Shown piece after piece: positions 1-8,121 of a DNA stretch of 64,000 bases (positions are counted from its first letter, which is position 1; each line of letters starts with the position of its first letter). Source of the stretch: Prevotellaceae bacterium (GTDB taxonomy: Bacteria > Bacteroidota > Bacteroidia > Bacteroidales > Bacteroidaceae); assembly GCA_015256945.1 (NCBI GenBank), contig JABZLB010000010.1, positions 1 to 64,000 on the forward strand, read 5' to 3'. The notes under the pieces are model-generated. The model did not search any database and was not told where the DNA came from. It saw only the letters and a list, made by a program, of their open reading frames with translations. Position numbers and translations under genes: made by a program.

Positions 1-38
1 TACTGCAATGCAATGCGGGAGAGTAGGTAGCCGCCTTC
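1..38 (+). rRNA. rrf: 5S ribosomal RNA, 3' end (partial)
   Basis: The window opens inside the 3' arm of a 5S rRNA. The GGGAGAGTAGGTAGCCGCC stretch matches the conserved end of Bacteroidales 5S genes, and a terminator hairpin follows directly. The rest of the rRNA operon lies to the left. The exact 3' end is uncertain by a few bases. Confidence 0.8.
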
Positions 39-49
39 TTTTACAGACG

Positions 50-84
50 AAAGCCTGAGGACAGAAATGTCTTCAGGGCTTTTT
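50..84 (+). terminator. Rho-independent terminator of the rRNA operon
   Basis: AAAGCCTGAGGAC (50-62) pairs with GTCTTCAGGGCTTT (69-82) across a six-base loop and runs into TTTTT. It lies just after the 5S 3' end, so it most likely ends the rrn transcript. Confidence 0.8.
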
Positions 85-390
85 CGTGTTTGTAGGGAGT
101 TCGTTTCGGTGTTTATGGAGAATTCTTGCGTGTTTGTAAAGAGTTCGTTTAGTGGTTATAGAAGGATTTTTTCGTATTTCTAGAGGGCTCTTTTCGTGTC
201 CAGAAAAAGCCTGTTTTGAATTTATAAGGGGTACTTTTCGTATTTATTTAGCGTTCTTTTCGTGTTCAGAAAGTGTCTGTTTCGTATTTAGAAGTAGTAC
301 TTTTGGTATTTATGCAGGTTTTCTTTTCTTGTTCACGAAGGGGTCTTTCTGTATTTGTAAAGGCTTCTTTTCATGTTCAGATTATGTGCT
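83..390. repeat. Degenerate tandem array, 14 units of 22 bp
   Basis: Units begin at 83, 105, 127, 149, 171, 193, 215, 237, 259, 281, 303, 326, 348 and 370. All are 22 bp except the one at 303 (23 bp). The rough consensus is TTCGTGTTTATAGAGG followed by about TTCTT. Every third unit is more alike (193, 259 and 326 share a GTGTTCAGAAAG-type core), giving a higher 66-bp order. The open frame across it only encodes a 22-residue echo of that order and has no credible start, so it is not treated as a gene. The function is unknown. Confidence 0.75.
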
Positions 391-467
391 ATTTTCGATA
401 ACAAAAGTAATCTTTTGTCATTTAAATAGAAAAATTATATTATTCTTTGTATTTTGCTGTATATTTA

Positions 468-499
468 TTTGTCTATAATAGTTAGAAAGCATAACTTTG
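468..499 (+). promoter_or_regulatory. Bacteroidetes-type promoter
   Basis: TTTG at 468-471, a 20-bp gap, and TAACTTTG at 492-499 match the primary sigma factor consensus of Bacteroidetes. Transcription would start near 505, about 310 bp before the next gene. Confidence 0.65.
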
Positions 500-504
500 C
501 ACTG

Positions 505-732
505 TGAACAATCTATCATTATTGTATCTCTATCAAAGAGATAATATTATTATGTTTTATTCCTTTGCGTATTTTAAAGCTTTATATTTGGAGCTTTCAG
601 ATATTTTATTAACACATACATATACACATTTAATTTATAATTATAGTTCTTCTGCGTGTCTATTTACATGTAGATTTGGGACTTTTTAGTGTAAAAGGTG
701 ACGGATTTTATCCGAAACCCTTTGCTTTTTTT
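505..732 (+). ncRNA. Candidate small RNA or long leader (promoter to terminator)
   Basis: This unit starts after the promoter at 468-499 and ends at a hairpin (694-723) with nested stems AAAGG/CCTTT and CGGAT/ATCCG, followed by GC and eight T. No convincing ORF lies inside: the 61-codon frame would begin with GTG at the transcription start itself, leaving no room for a ribosome site. It could be a free-standing sRNA of about 230 nt, or an attenuated leader for the secreted protein at 817. No known RNA family was recognised. Confidence 0.4.
694..732 (+). terminator. Terminator-like hairpin with T-run
   Basis: AAAGG (694-698) pairs with CCTTT (719-723), and inside it CGGAT (702-706) pairs with ATCCG (710-714). 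Eight T residues follow from 726. It lies between the 468 promoter and the CDS at 817, so it either ends a small RNA or attenuates the gene. Confidence 0.55.
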
Positions 733-816
733 TGTGTGGTTTTATAGTACTTTACTTGTTTTTAAGCTATAAGCATTTATGTATTTTTTAGTTTTAATTA
801 TCAAATTCTATTATTA

Positions 817-2049
817 ATGAAAAGAATTACCTTGTTTTTTTTATGTCTTATTGCTGCGGTATTTGTTTATTCGCAATCAGCAAGACAATTTACAGTTGTA
901 AATGACGATGGTTTAACACTACATTTTAGTGTCTTAGATGAATCGGAAAAGACGGTTCAACTTGTTGATATTGATAATCGGAATGCTGTAACTCGTCTTG
1001 TTATTCCCAATTTAATTAAGGATGCTTCTGGTGTTAAGTATTCTTTTACAGGTTTTTCAAATAGCAACAATCCACTTACATCTTTGCAAGAACTTATTCT
1101 ACCTGATAATTTAGAGCAATTGAAATGGCAGCCCTTTATTCACTTACCTTCCATGAAGCGCATTGTGATTCCCAGTAGTTTAAAATATCATAACGGTATT
1201 ATTTTTCAGTTTGGTTTGGGAGGAGTTTCTGGTGTTCCTATGGAAGAAATATATATTTTACCTACGGAAGTACCTGTAAATACGTTCAGTGATGCACCTT
1301 TCCCATACCCTTCGTTTAATATGGATTTGACGAATGTGAAAGTTTTTCTGCCAACAGATTATTCAAAGGTTTACAAATCACGTGTAGATTGGAAGATGAA
1401 TGCGTTTGGGAACACTCCAGTTCCCTATGTAGAGAAGCTTGATATTGGCGCAACGGGTTATACTTCATACTTTTTAAACAACGAGAATTTTGAAGTACCA
1501 GCAGGATGTACGGCTTATATTGTAACAGGAGTAACCCATGATACCACTGCACCTTTTTACAGAAGAGCCAAAGTTAAGGCTTTCGGACCCGGTAAGTTAT
1601 TACCTAAACAAACTGGTTTTATTTTGAAGGCTACCCCGAATAGCACTGTAAGTTATCGTGCTTATGTTGACGGAGTGGAAGAAGATGTTACAGGAAATTT
1701 ACTTGTTGGCACGGCAACAGGAGAAGAATTCAGCGTGTCGGGCAACAGATATTTTGTGTTGGCTAATGGTGATGACGGCATAGGTTTTTACAAACAAGGC
1801 ATACGAAACGGAACATCTATTAAATTACCTGCTCATCGTGCTGGTTTGTGTTTGCCCTCATCTGTATCATCAGCAAAGGGTATTATTGTTGATTTTGATT
1901 CGACTATTGATGGAACTGCAACAGAAATAGGGAGTACCCAAACTGTTGATACAGAGAAGAACGAGAAACTTTACGACCTTCAGGGCCGACGTACAGAACA
2001 TCCTTCGCATGGAATTTATATTGTTAACAGAAAGAAAATTGTAAAATAA
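817..2049 (+). CDS. Secreted BspA-like (LRR_5) surface protein with GIYI...K tail
   Basis: This 410-residue protein begins with a Sec signal peptide (residues 1 to about 20, cleavage near YSQS). Residues about 60-150 carry leucine-rich segments of BspA type (LQELILPDNL, MKRIVIPSSL), which in Treponema and Bacteroidales surface proteins mediate binding. The rest is beta-rich. The C-terminus reads LYDLQGRR...HGIYIVNRKKIVK, a tail common on secreted Prevotella proteins and resembling a short T9SS sorting signal. The binding target cannot be deduced. The nearest promoter is 310 bp upstream with a terminator-like hairpin between, so expression may be attenuated. Confidence 0.7.
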   Translation: MKRITLFFLCLIAAVFVYSQSARQFTVVNDDGLTLHFSVLDESEKTVQLVDIDNRNAVTRLVIPNLIKDASGVKYSFTGFSNSNNPLTSLQELILPDNLEQLKWQPFIHLPSMKRIVIPSSLKYHNGIIFQFGLGGVSGVPMEEIYILPTEVPVNTFSDAPFPYPSFNMDLTNVKVFLPTDYSKVYKSRVDWKMNAFGNTPVPYVEKLDIGATGYTSYFLNNENFEVPAGCTAYIVTGVTHDTTAPFYRRAKVKAFGPGKLLPKQTGFILKATPNSTVSYRAYVDGVEEDVTGNLLVGTATGEEFSVSGNRYFVLANGDDGIGFYKQGIRNGTSIKLPAHRAGLCLPSSVSSAKGIIVDFDSTIDGTATEIGSTQTVDTEKNEKLYDLQGRRTEHPSHGIYIVNRKKIVK

Positions 2050-2131
2050 ATATAACAAGTACACGATGAATTACTATGATACAGGTTGGTTACAGCCTTG
2101 TCTGGTATCATCATTTAAAAATGATAATACG

Positions 2132-2326
2132 ATGAAATTTAAATATACAGAACCTAAAACGAGCGTGATTACGTTGAAAACCGAAGAGAATCTGGCCCAA
2201 TTTATTATCAGTTCACATGCAGTTGGTGAGAACGAAGGACTTGCAAAGCCCGGATTTTTCATCGAAAACGATGAGACCGCACAGACTGACAGCTATCCGA
2301 TTGGCTTTGATGCGTGGGATAAATAA
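2132..2326 (+). CDS. Small conserved-type Bacteroidales protein of unknown function
   Basis: A 64-residue protein starting MKFKYTEPKTSVITL and ending FDAWDK. It resembles a class of tiny Prevotella/Bacteroides proteins with a K.Y..P...VI start, a polar middle and an acidic WD end, often seen near BspA-like genes; this is from memory of the pattern, not a search. The frame is open from an ATG at 2066, but 2132 fits the usual start. There is no signal peptide, no cysteine and no membrane segment. It follows the BspA-like gene closely and ends before a good terminator. The function is unknown; a secreted-peptide precursor is one possibility. Confidence 0.5.
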   Translation: MKFKYTEPKTSVITLKTEENLAQFIISSHAVGENEGLAKPGFFIENDETAQTDSYPIGFDAWDK

Positions 2327-2430
2327 TATCACATCTAATACAGAATTTCAAAGCTCTAAAGCTTTAGTGTAATAAAATTTAATTGTATATTATTGCATAG
2401 TAACAACTCTTTTATGTTGTTTCAGCATTT

Positions 2431-2468
2431 GCGGAATTGCCTTGCGACAGGCGATTCCGCTTTATTTT
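2431..2468 (+). terminator. Rho-independent terminator
   Basis: GCGGAATTGCC (2431-2441) pairs with GGCGATTCCGC (2450-2460) with one G-T wobble, followed by TTTATTTT. It ends the unit of the BspA-like and small proteins. Confidence 0.8.
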
Positions 2469-2526
2469 CTCAATAGAATTAAGCTGGCTCATCGGCTTTA
2501 TATGCTGTTATTTGTGATAAATAACA

Positions 2527-2556
2527 TTGTTTTCTATGTCTTTTTATGTAATTTTG
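2527..2556 (+). promoter_or_regulatory. Promoter of the ECF sigma gene
   Basis: TTG at 2527-2529, a 19-bp gap and TAATTTTG at 2549-2556. The leader of about 115 nt contains a TTGTTCT/AGAACAA hairpin and a possible ATAACGG/CCGTTAT pairing, so it may be structured. Otherwise the 2327-2677 gap holds only this promoter and the terminator. Confidence 0.55.
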
Positions 2557-2677
2557 TTTCGAAGAAACCCTTTTGTTCTATGCAATACAGAACAAGAAAG
2601 ATAACGGAATGACGAATAAAGCCCTCAGAAAGTATGGCTTATAGGACCGGCCGTTATGCAGGTATTTTTTTATTAAT

Positions 2678-3169
2678 ATGAATATAGAGGCATTGTTCAA
2701 GGCTTATTATCGGCCGCTTTGTCTGTATGCCATGCACTATTTAGCGGGCAACAGCAGTGAGGCTGAAGATATTGTACAGGAGTGTTTTGTCAAGTTATGG
2801 CAACATATTCCGGTACAGCCGCGCGCCTTTCTCTACACAGCGGTTCGTAATGGCTGTATTGATTATCTGCGCCGTACAAAACCTACCACCGGCAATATCA
2901 CCCCTTACGACCTGGATGGAGCCATCAGCGACAGCGAAGCTCAGGAACAATCGGTTATTGAAGCACGTTTATGGGCAGCTATTGACAGCTTGCCCGAGCG
3001 CAGGAAACAAGTGTTGCTAATGGGAAAGCGCGATGGTATGAAGTATAAAGACATTGCTGCACAACTTGGCATTACCGAAAAAACGGTCGAACACGAAATG
3101 GCACGGGCTATGAAATTGTTGCGCGGGTATCGTACAAAAATTTTCTATTCGGTTTCACTGATGCTTTGA
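2678..3169 (+). CDS. ECF-type RNA polymerase sigma factor
   Basis: 163 residues, normal for Bacteroidetes ECF sigma factors. Region 2 spans about residues 6-70 (ALFKAYYRPLCLYAMHYL, then the -10-reading helix around SEAEDIVQECFVKLW). Region 4 spans about 100-155 with a helix-turn-helix (YKDIAAQLGITEKTVEHEM). It should direct polymerase to a small set of envelope promoters when its anti-sigma factor releases it. The nearest FecR anti-sigma is at 7287, separated by the receptor and lipoprotein genes, whereas sigma and FecR are usually adjacent. A hairpin repeat and 480 bp without a gene follow before the receptor. Confidence 0.9.
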   Translation: MNIEALFKAYYRPLCLYAMHYLAGNSSEAEDIVQECFVKLWQHIPVQPRAFLYTAVRNGCIDYLRRTKPTTGNITPYDLDGAISDSEAQEQSVIEARLWAAIDSLPERRKQVLLMGKRDGMKYKDIAAQLGITEKTVEHEMARAMKLLRGYRTKIFYSVSLML

Positions 3170-3310
3170 AATTTGTTTTTATATCCATGCCCATGCGCAA
3201 TGATGCCATGCGCATCAATATACGGTTGTTGGCTGTTTCTCCTCCAATTATATTGGTTTTGTGCTGGCTTTATGAACGATTGAATGTTCCTTTTTGCCGT
3301 ATTGTTTGTT

Positions 3311-3395
3311 GTTCGACGGCCGTCAGCAGCGTGTATGGCAGCCGTCGAACGATGGGTGTGACGGTCGTCAACAGTGCTGCCGACAACCGTCGAAC
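3311..3395. repeat. Hairpin repeat locus A (40-5-40 bp)
   Basis: Two 40-bp modules (3311-3350 and 3356-3395) are separated by 5 bp (GATGG). Each runs from GTTCGACGG or GTGTGACGG to CCGTCGAAC and is an imperfect inverted repeat. The same layout recurs at 38141 and 50778, with an 18-bp form at 12425. It occupies the middle of the 3170-3650 gap between the sigma factor and the receptor; nothing else was recognised there. Confidence 0.8.
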
Positions 3396-3650
3396 AATGA
3401 CATTATAACCACAATGTGTGATACTGTATGGTGTAAAGCTGGTACCGTAAGGGCGTATCGGCAGTTGTTTTATACCGGTATGGTGCAATTATCCGGGTTC
3501 TGTATTTATGCCAGCTGGTTACATTCGTCTATCTTTCGGCAGGTAACTGCGGGCGAATAAAATTTTAAAAATAGTTCTGATATTTTGGGGGATTTTGCAG
3601 GTTGCTGCGTCATAGTTATAACAAAATAACAAAAACTAAACTGATCATTT

Positions 3651-6332
3651 ATGAGAATTCTCGTTTTTGCCTCTATGTTTCTGCTGGCTGTTACAGCTAA
3701 AGGGCAGAATGCAGGCATGACAATTCGCCAGCAAATCGACTGGTTGCAGCGCACGCATCAGGTGCATTTTATTTATGATGCATCGCTACCGTTAAGCAAG
3801 GTTTACGAAGGGCAGTCGCTGTTGCATCTTACTACTGCCAGGGCGTTGAAAGCATTGTTTCGCGACACCAATATCAGCTACGAGCTGCAAGGTACATATG
3901 TGTTGCTGAAACAGCGCAACAGCCCGGCAAAAACAGCTGCTGCCAACGAGTCGCAGCACAAGAAGGAAACCCCCGTACGAACCTATACGATAAGCGGTTT
4001 TGTAAAGGACGGGAGTGGAGAAACGCTGATTAATGCCACTATCTTTGACCAGACTACGGGTCTTGGCACCATGACCAACGCCTATGGCTTCTTTTCTCTT
4101 ACGCTGCCTGTGGGCGAACATCGTTTGCGTTGCAGCTATATCGGTTTCGAAGACAAGCATATTTCGCTTCAGCTGGCATCGAACAGAACCGAGAATATTA
4201 CGCTGAAGGAGAATGCCCGGCTGGGAGAAGTAGTGGTAACGGGCGACTTAAATTCACCGCTTATGCACACACAGACGGGTAAAATATCGCTGAATATGCG
4301 CGACATTAAAACCGAGTTTTCACTGCTCAGCAGTGCCGATGTGGTAAAAACCCTGCAGCGTGCCAGCGGCGTTTCAGAAGGAATAGAGCTGATGAGCGGT
4401 CTTTATGTGCATGGTGGCAACAACGATGAGAACCTTTTCATGATTGACGGAACGCCACTTTATCAGGTAAACCACTCGTTAGGACTGTTTTCTTCGTTCA
4501 ACGCCGACATGGTAAAGAACGTCGATTTCTATAAAAGCGGCTTCCCGGCACGTTATGGCGGGCGTCTGTCATCGGTTATCGACGTGCGTACGCGCGATGG
4601 CGACTTCAATCATTTTCATGGCAGTTACCGCATCGGTATGCTTGATGGCAGTGTACAATTCGAAGGCCCTATACGCAAAGGGCGTACATCTTATAATATC
4701 GGTCTGAGGCGAAGCTGGCTCGATTTGCTCACGCGTCCTTTCTTTGCCATATATAATAGGATGAACGATGCTGACGAAGACGATATTACCTTAAACTATT
4801 TTTTCCACGATTTCAACGCTAAGGTAACCAACATATTTAGCGACAGGTCACGCCTTTCGCTCAGTATGTATTCGGGCGAAGACCGTATTCATACAAGAGA
4901 TAAGATTGTTGAAACAGACTATGGCGACACCGAGGTGAGCGAATTTAAGATGAACTGGGGTAACTTTAACGTTGCAGCCAACTGGGAATACCTGTTTTCT
5001 CCCAAGCTGTTTGCTAACTTTACGGCGGTGTATACTCACAATGTTTCAAAGTATAGCTATGTAGATGACGATCGTATGACGCCGTCATCTCCCTCACATG
5101 CTGGTGAAACCAGCGTGATGTATAACTCGCACGGATACCGGTCGACGATTGATGATGTGGGCTATCGCACCGCTTTCGACTATCGTCCGTCGCCTCATCA
5201 CCATATCCGTATGGGACACGACTACACCTTTCACATGTTTCATCCGCAAACCCGACGGCATAAAAACTACTATGGTACGGGCCTGGATATTGACACTATA
5301 AGCACTAGCAGTTCGTATCGTAACAATGCACACGAGTGGAATGTGTATGGCGAGGATGAGGTTACGCTCGATAAACACTGGAGTTTTAACGCTGGTGTAA
5401 ACGTGGCTCTGTTCAGCATATCCAGCAAAGTTTTCGTAAACGCTGACCCCCGACTGGCTGTTAAGTATCAGCCCCTGTCGAATTTGTCGTTTAAAACCTC
5501 GCTAACGTCGATGAGCCAGTATGTGCATAAAATATCAAATAGCTTCTTGGAGCTGCCTACCGACTATTGGGTTCCTACCACATCAGCCCTGCATCCTATG
5601 CGCTCGTGGCAGTGGGCGGGAGGCGTTTACTATCAGCCTGCGCGTACATTAACTTTGTCTTTGGAGGGCTATTATAAGCAAAGCCGTCACCTTTTGCAGT
5701 ATTCGAGCTGGTCAGGACTGGAGCCTCCTGCCAGCCGTTGGGACAAAATGGTGATGGATGGCAGAGGAAAGTATTTCGGTTTAGAATTTGACGCTGTATA
5801 CAAAACAAAGCGAATGGAACTGACGGGTGCCTATACGCTTTCGTGGAACAAGCGCCGTTTTGACGATTTTTACCCTGAATGGTACTATGACAAGTTTGAT
5901 AATCGGCATAAAATAAATTTAACCGGCCGCTGGCAGCTTACGTCAAAGATAGCCGCCTATGCCGCGTGGAGCTATCATAGTGGCAATCATGTTACCGTGC
6001 CTGTGCAGATGACGCAAACCCCTGACGTGCCCGACGGTCGGCCTCCGCACGCAAATTTGCCCGGCGATATGGTTGAAGACAGAATGTATGTCTTTGATAT
6101 ACCCAACAATTATCGTCTGCCGGCCTACCACCGTCTGGATGTAGGTTTCGACTTTCATCATACAACCAGACACGGACATGAACGTATTTGGAACGTCAGT
6201 GTGTATAATGCCTACTGCCATTTCAACTCGCTGTTTGTTGATATACACCAGAATGACAAAGGCCAGTTCAGCATACGTAACCACGCTTACATCCCTGTAA
6301 TACCCTCATTCAGTTACACTATAAAATTCTAA
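3651..6332 (+). CDS. TonB-dependent receptor with N-terminal STN domain
   Basis: 893 residues: signal peptide (1 to about 18), an STN signalling domain (about 22-85, TIRQQIDWLQRT...HFIYDASLPL), a carboxypeptidase-regulatory-like beta sandwich (about 105-190, SGFVKDGSGETLINATIF), a plug (about 215-310) and a 22-strand-type barrel ending in SFSYTIKF. It should import a ligand across the outer membrane using TonB energy. The STN domain predicts signalling to a FecR/sigma pair, and both exist in this cluster. The stop is 5 bp before the DUF4249 gene, so the two are co-transcribed and probably form one receptor-lipoprotein unit. The substrate is unknown. Confidence 0.9.
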   Translation: MRILVFASMFLLAVTAKGQNAGMTIRQQIDWLQRTHQVHFIYDASLPLSKVYEGQSLLHLTTARALKALFRDTNISYELQGTYVLLKQRNSPAKTAAANESQHKKETPVRTYTISGFVKDGSGETLINATIFDQTTGLGTMTNAYGFFSLTLPVGEHRLRCSYIGFEDKHISLQLASNRTENITLKENARLGEVVVTGDLNSPLMHTQTGKISLNMRDIKTEFSLLSSADVVKTLQRASGVSEGIELMSGLYVHGGNNDENLFMIDGTPLYQVNHSLGLFSSFNADMVKNVDFYKSGFPARYGGRLSSVIDVRTRDGDFNHFHGSYRIGMLDGSVQFEGPIRKGRTSYNIGLRRSWLDLLTRPFFAIYNRMNDADEDDITLNYFFHDFNAKVTNIFSDRSRLSLSMYSGEDRIHTRDKIVETDYGDTEVSEFKMNWGNFNVAANWEYLFSPKLFANFTAVYTHNVSKYSYVDDDRMTPSSPSHAGETSVMYNSHGYRSTIDDVGYRTAFDYRPSPHHHIRMGHDYTFHMFHPQTRRHKNYYGTGLDIDTISTSSSYRNNAHEWNVYGEDEVTLDKHWSFNAGVNVALFSISSKVFVNADPRLAVKYQPLSNLSFKTSLTSMSQYVHKISNSFLELPTDYWVPTTSALHPMRSWQWAGGVYYQPARTLTLSLEGYYKQSRHLLQYSSWSGLEPPASRWDKMVMDGRGKYFGLEFDAVYKTKRMELTGAYTLSWNKRRFDDFYPEWYYDKFDNRHKINLTGRWQLTSKIAAYAAWSYHSGNHVTVPVQMTQTPDVPDGRPPHANLPGDMVEDRMYVFDIPNNYRLPAYHRLDVGFDFHHTTRHGHERIWNVSVYNAYCHFNSLFVDIHQNDKGQFSIRNHAYIPVIPSFSYTIKF

Positions 6333-6337
6333 ACAAC

Positions 6338-7276
6338 ATGAAATATTCAAGATATTGTTTTTTTCTGCTTCTGCTTCTTGTGATTGCAGGCTGCCGGGAC
6401 AAAGTTAACCTCAACTCGTTCAATCAGGAAAGCCGCCTTGTTGTATATTGTTTTCCTTCGCCTGGCGACACTACTTATATGCGCATTACGCGCAGCATAC
6501 CTGTTCGTTATTATGCCGATTCGGTTAAAGTGGAGCAGGTTGACGACGCCTCGGTGGTTTATACGGTTAACGGAACTCCTTGTATGGTAACGCCGGTAGG
6601 ACACGGATACTACCGCATTACGGGCCACCAGCGTGTGGGTGACAATATATCGTTGCAAGTTTCAGCTCGAAACAGTCAGGCGATTTCTGCCTCAACAGCC
6701 ATTCCTGATACCGTAGCTGTGGGTAATATACGTATGAGAAGGGTAAAGCTTAAGGATAAATATTCTAATCGTTCAGACACATATAAGCAGGTGATGGCGA
6801 CGTTTACGGACGACGCTGCAACCCATAGGTATTATGGAGTACGCGTAAAACATACGGCATCGAATACCAATATTATAGACGAAACAAGGTTTACCTATTC
6901 TTCTCTCAATATTGAAAGTGAACCGTTGCTGTCGCCATTAACCGATATTGACGACGAGTTTGGCTATTCAAACAACTATTTTGGTAACTTCTATATCTTT
7001 GACGATGCCAGCATTAACGGCCAAACCTACACGCTTCACCTTAATATTTCCTCATACGATGGGCAGTGGGGCGACAATCATTTTTATCAGGTAGAGCTTA
7101 TCAGTATTACGCCAGAGTATTATCGTTTCATGCTTGCCCTGAACCAGATAAACAATGATGAGCTTGCCAAAGATGGCTTATCGCAGATTCGTCCCACCGT
7201 AACCAATGTGTCAGGAGGGCTTGGACTGTTAGGTGGATGGAGCATATCGCACACCCAATGGATAGAAGACAGATAA
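6338..7276 (+). CDS. DUF4249 lipoprotein
   Basis: 312 residues with a lipoprotein signal peptide; the lipobox VIAGC gives the lipidated Cys19. The remainder is a beta-rich DUF4249-type protein (SFNQESRLVVYCFPSPGDTTYMRITRSIPV). Members are regularly encoded beside carboxypeptidase-regulated TonB receptors and are thought to cap or assist the barrel at the cell surface; the biochemical role is not established. It lies 5 bp after the receptor and 10 bp before fecR, as one operon. Confidence 0.8.
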   Translation: MKYSRYCFFLLLLLVIAGCRDKVNLNSFNQESRLVVYCFPSPGDTTYMRITRSIPVRYYADSVKVEQVDDASVVYTVNGTPCMVTPVGHGYYRITGHQRVGDNISLQVSARNSQAISASTAIPDTVAVGNIRMRRVKLKDKYSNRSDTYKQVMATFTDDAATHRYYGVRVKHTASNTNIIDETRFTYSSLNIESEPLLSPLTDIDDEFGYSNNYFGNFYIFDDASINGQTYTLHLNISSYDGQWGDNHFYQVELISITPEYYRFMLALNQINNDELAKDGLSQIRPTVTNVSGGLGLLGGWSISHTQWIEDR

Positions 7277-7286
7277 GAAAACAGTT

Positions 7287-8066
7287 ATGAAAGAAAACAG
7301 TTTCCGATATGTAGTGCGCCATTTTAAGTCGGACGCACTCAATCCTGACATCGCTTTTTCCCATTTTTGCGAACGTACAGGCTACCGCGTAAAGCACTTC
7401 AGTTTGCGCTATGCGGCTGTGGCTGCCATGCTGTTGTTGCTTACAGGTGTTGCCGTTATGTATTTTATGCGCCAGCAAACAACTGTAATAGAAGCAGGAA
7501 ACAGCCAGCGTACCATTGTCTTTAGCGATGGAACAGAGGTTATTCTGGCTCCGCATGCCATACTTTCGTATAAGAAGGATGATGAGCGTAGCGTGTCAGT
7601 ATCGGGCAAGGCCTTTTTAAAAATTAAGCATAACAGCTCACATCCCTTCACCATTGAAGGGGAAAACTATCTGGTTCGTGACATAGGCACGCAGATAGAA
7701 ATACGCGCAGGCAGGGACAGTACGGATGTTTTTGTGGCTGAAGGCTGTGTTTATTTTGCTTCATCCCGGCAAAAGGATGACGGAATTGAACTGGCAGAGG
7801 GCGATCGCGGCTTGCTAAAAGGTAAGGCTCTGCGCCCTGTTATGCGGGCCAAACCATCACCGAACCGTATTGTATGGGCTACTCATCAGTTCCATTTTCA
7901 GGATACAGCTTTGCCCTATGTGCTGGCCGACCTGTCCGACTATTACCATGTACACCTTACTTGTGCCAGTACCGACAAGCGTCTGACGGGCGATTTTGAT
8001 GCAGACAGCCTCGATACCATTGTCCGTTTAATAGAGAAAACACTTGATATTAAGATACAAAATTGA
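7287..8066 (+). CDS. FecR-type anti-sigma factor
   Basis: 259 residues: a short cytoplasmic N-terminus (about 40), one membrane helix (about 41-62, LRYAAVAAMLLLLTGVAVMY), a periplasmic FecR domain (about 75-180, QRTIVFSDGTEVILAPHAILSY) and a C-terminal DUF4974-like part (FHFQDTALPYVLADLSDYY). It should sense the STN domain of the receptor and hold or release the ECF sigma at 2678. The cytoplasmic segment looks shorter than usual for FecR (about 80 residues by general knowledge), and the gene sits last rather than next to the sigma gene. Confidence 0.85.
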   Translation: MKENSFRYVVRHFKSDALNPDIAFSHFCERTGYRVKHFSLRYAAVAAMLLLLTGVAVMYFMRQQTTVIEAGNSQRTIVFSDGTEVILAPHAILSYKKDDERSVSVSGKAFLKIKHNSSHPFTIEGENYLVRDIGTQIEIRAGRDSTDVFVAEGCVYFASSRQKDDGIELAEGDRGLLKGKALRPVMRAKPSPNRIVWATHQFHFQDTALPYVLADLSDYYHVHLTCASTDKRLTGDFDADSLDTIVRLIEKTLDIKIQN

Positions 8067-8077
8067 TGAAAAAAGCG

Positions 8078-8085
8078 TAACTTTG
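8078..8085 (+). promoter_or_regulatory. Possible promoter -7 box of the Dlt-like operon
   Basis: TAACTTTG lies in the 55-bp gap between fecR and the ligase gene. No good TTTG element was found at the right distance, so only the -7 box is claimed. If active, it lets the cassette be expressed apart from the receptor operon. Confidence 0.4.
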
Positions 8086-8121
8086 TACACGCTTATCGTT
8101 TAAAGGATAATATCAATACTT

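Noticed and set aside
83..390. Possible CRISPR array
   Set aside because: Units are contiguous with no unique spacers, and they are degenerate. The array at 61880-61989 is rejected for the same reason. No cas genes were seen in the window.
152..478. A 108-codon open frame downstream of the 5S gene
   Set aside because: It is a by-product of the 22-bp repeat array: 66 bp equals 22 codons, so the peptide repeats in phase. There is no ribosome site, and the composition is rich in Phe, Ser and Cys, unlike real proteins here.
504..689. A 61-codon open frame inside the orphan transcription unit
   Set aside because: It would start with GTG at the predicted transcription start, without a ribosome site, and has no recognisable pattern.
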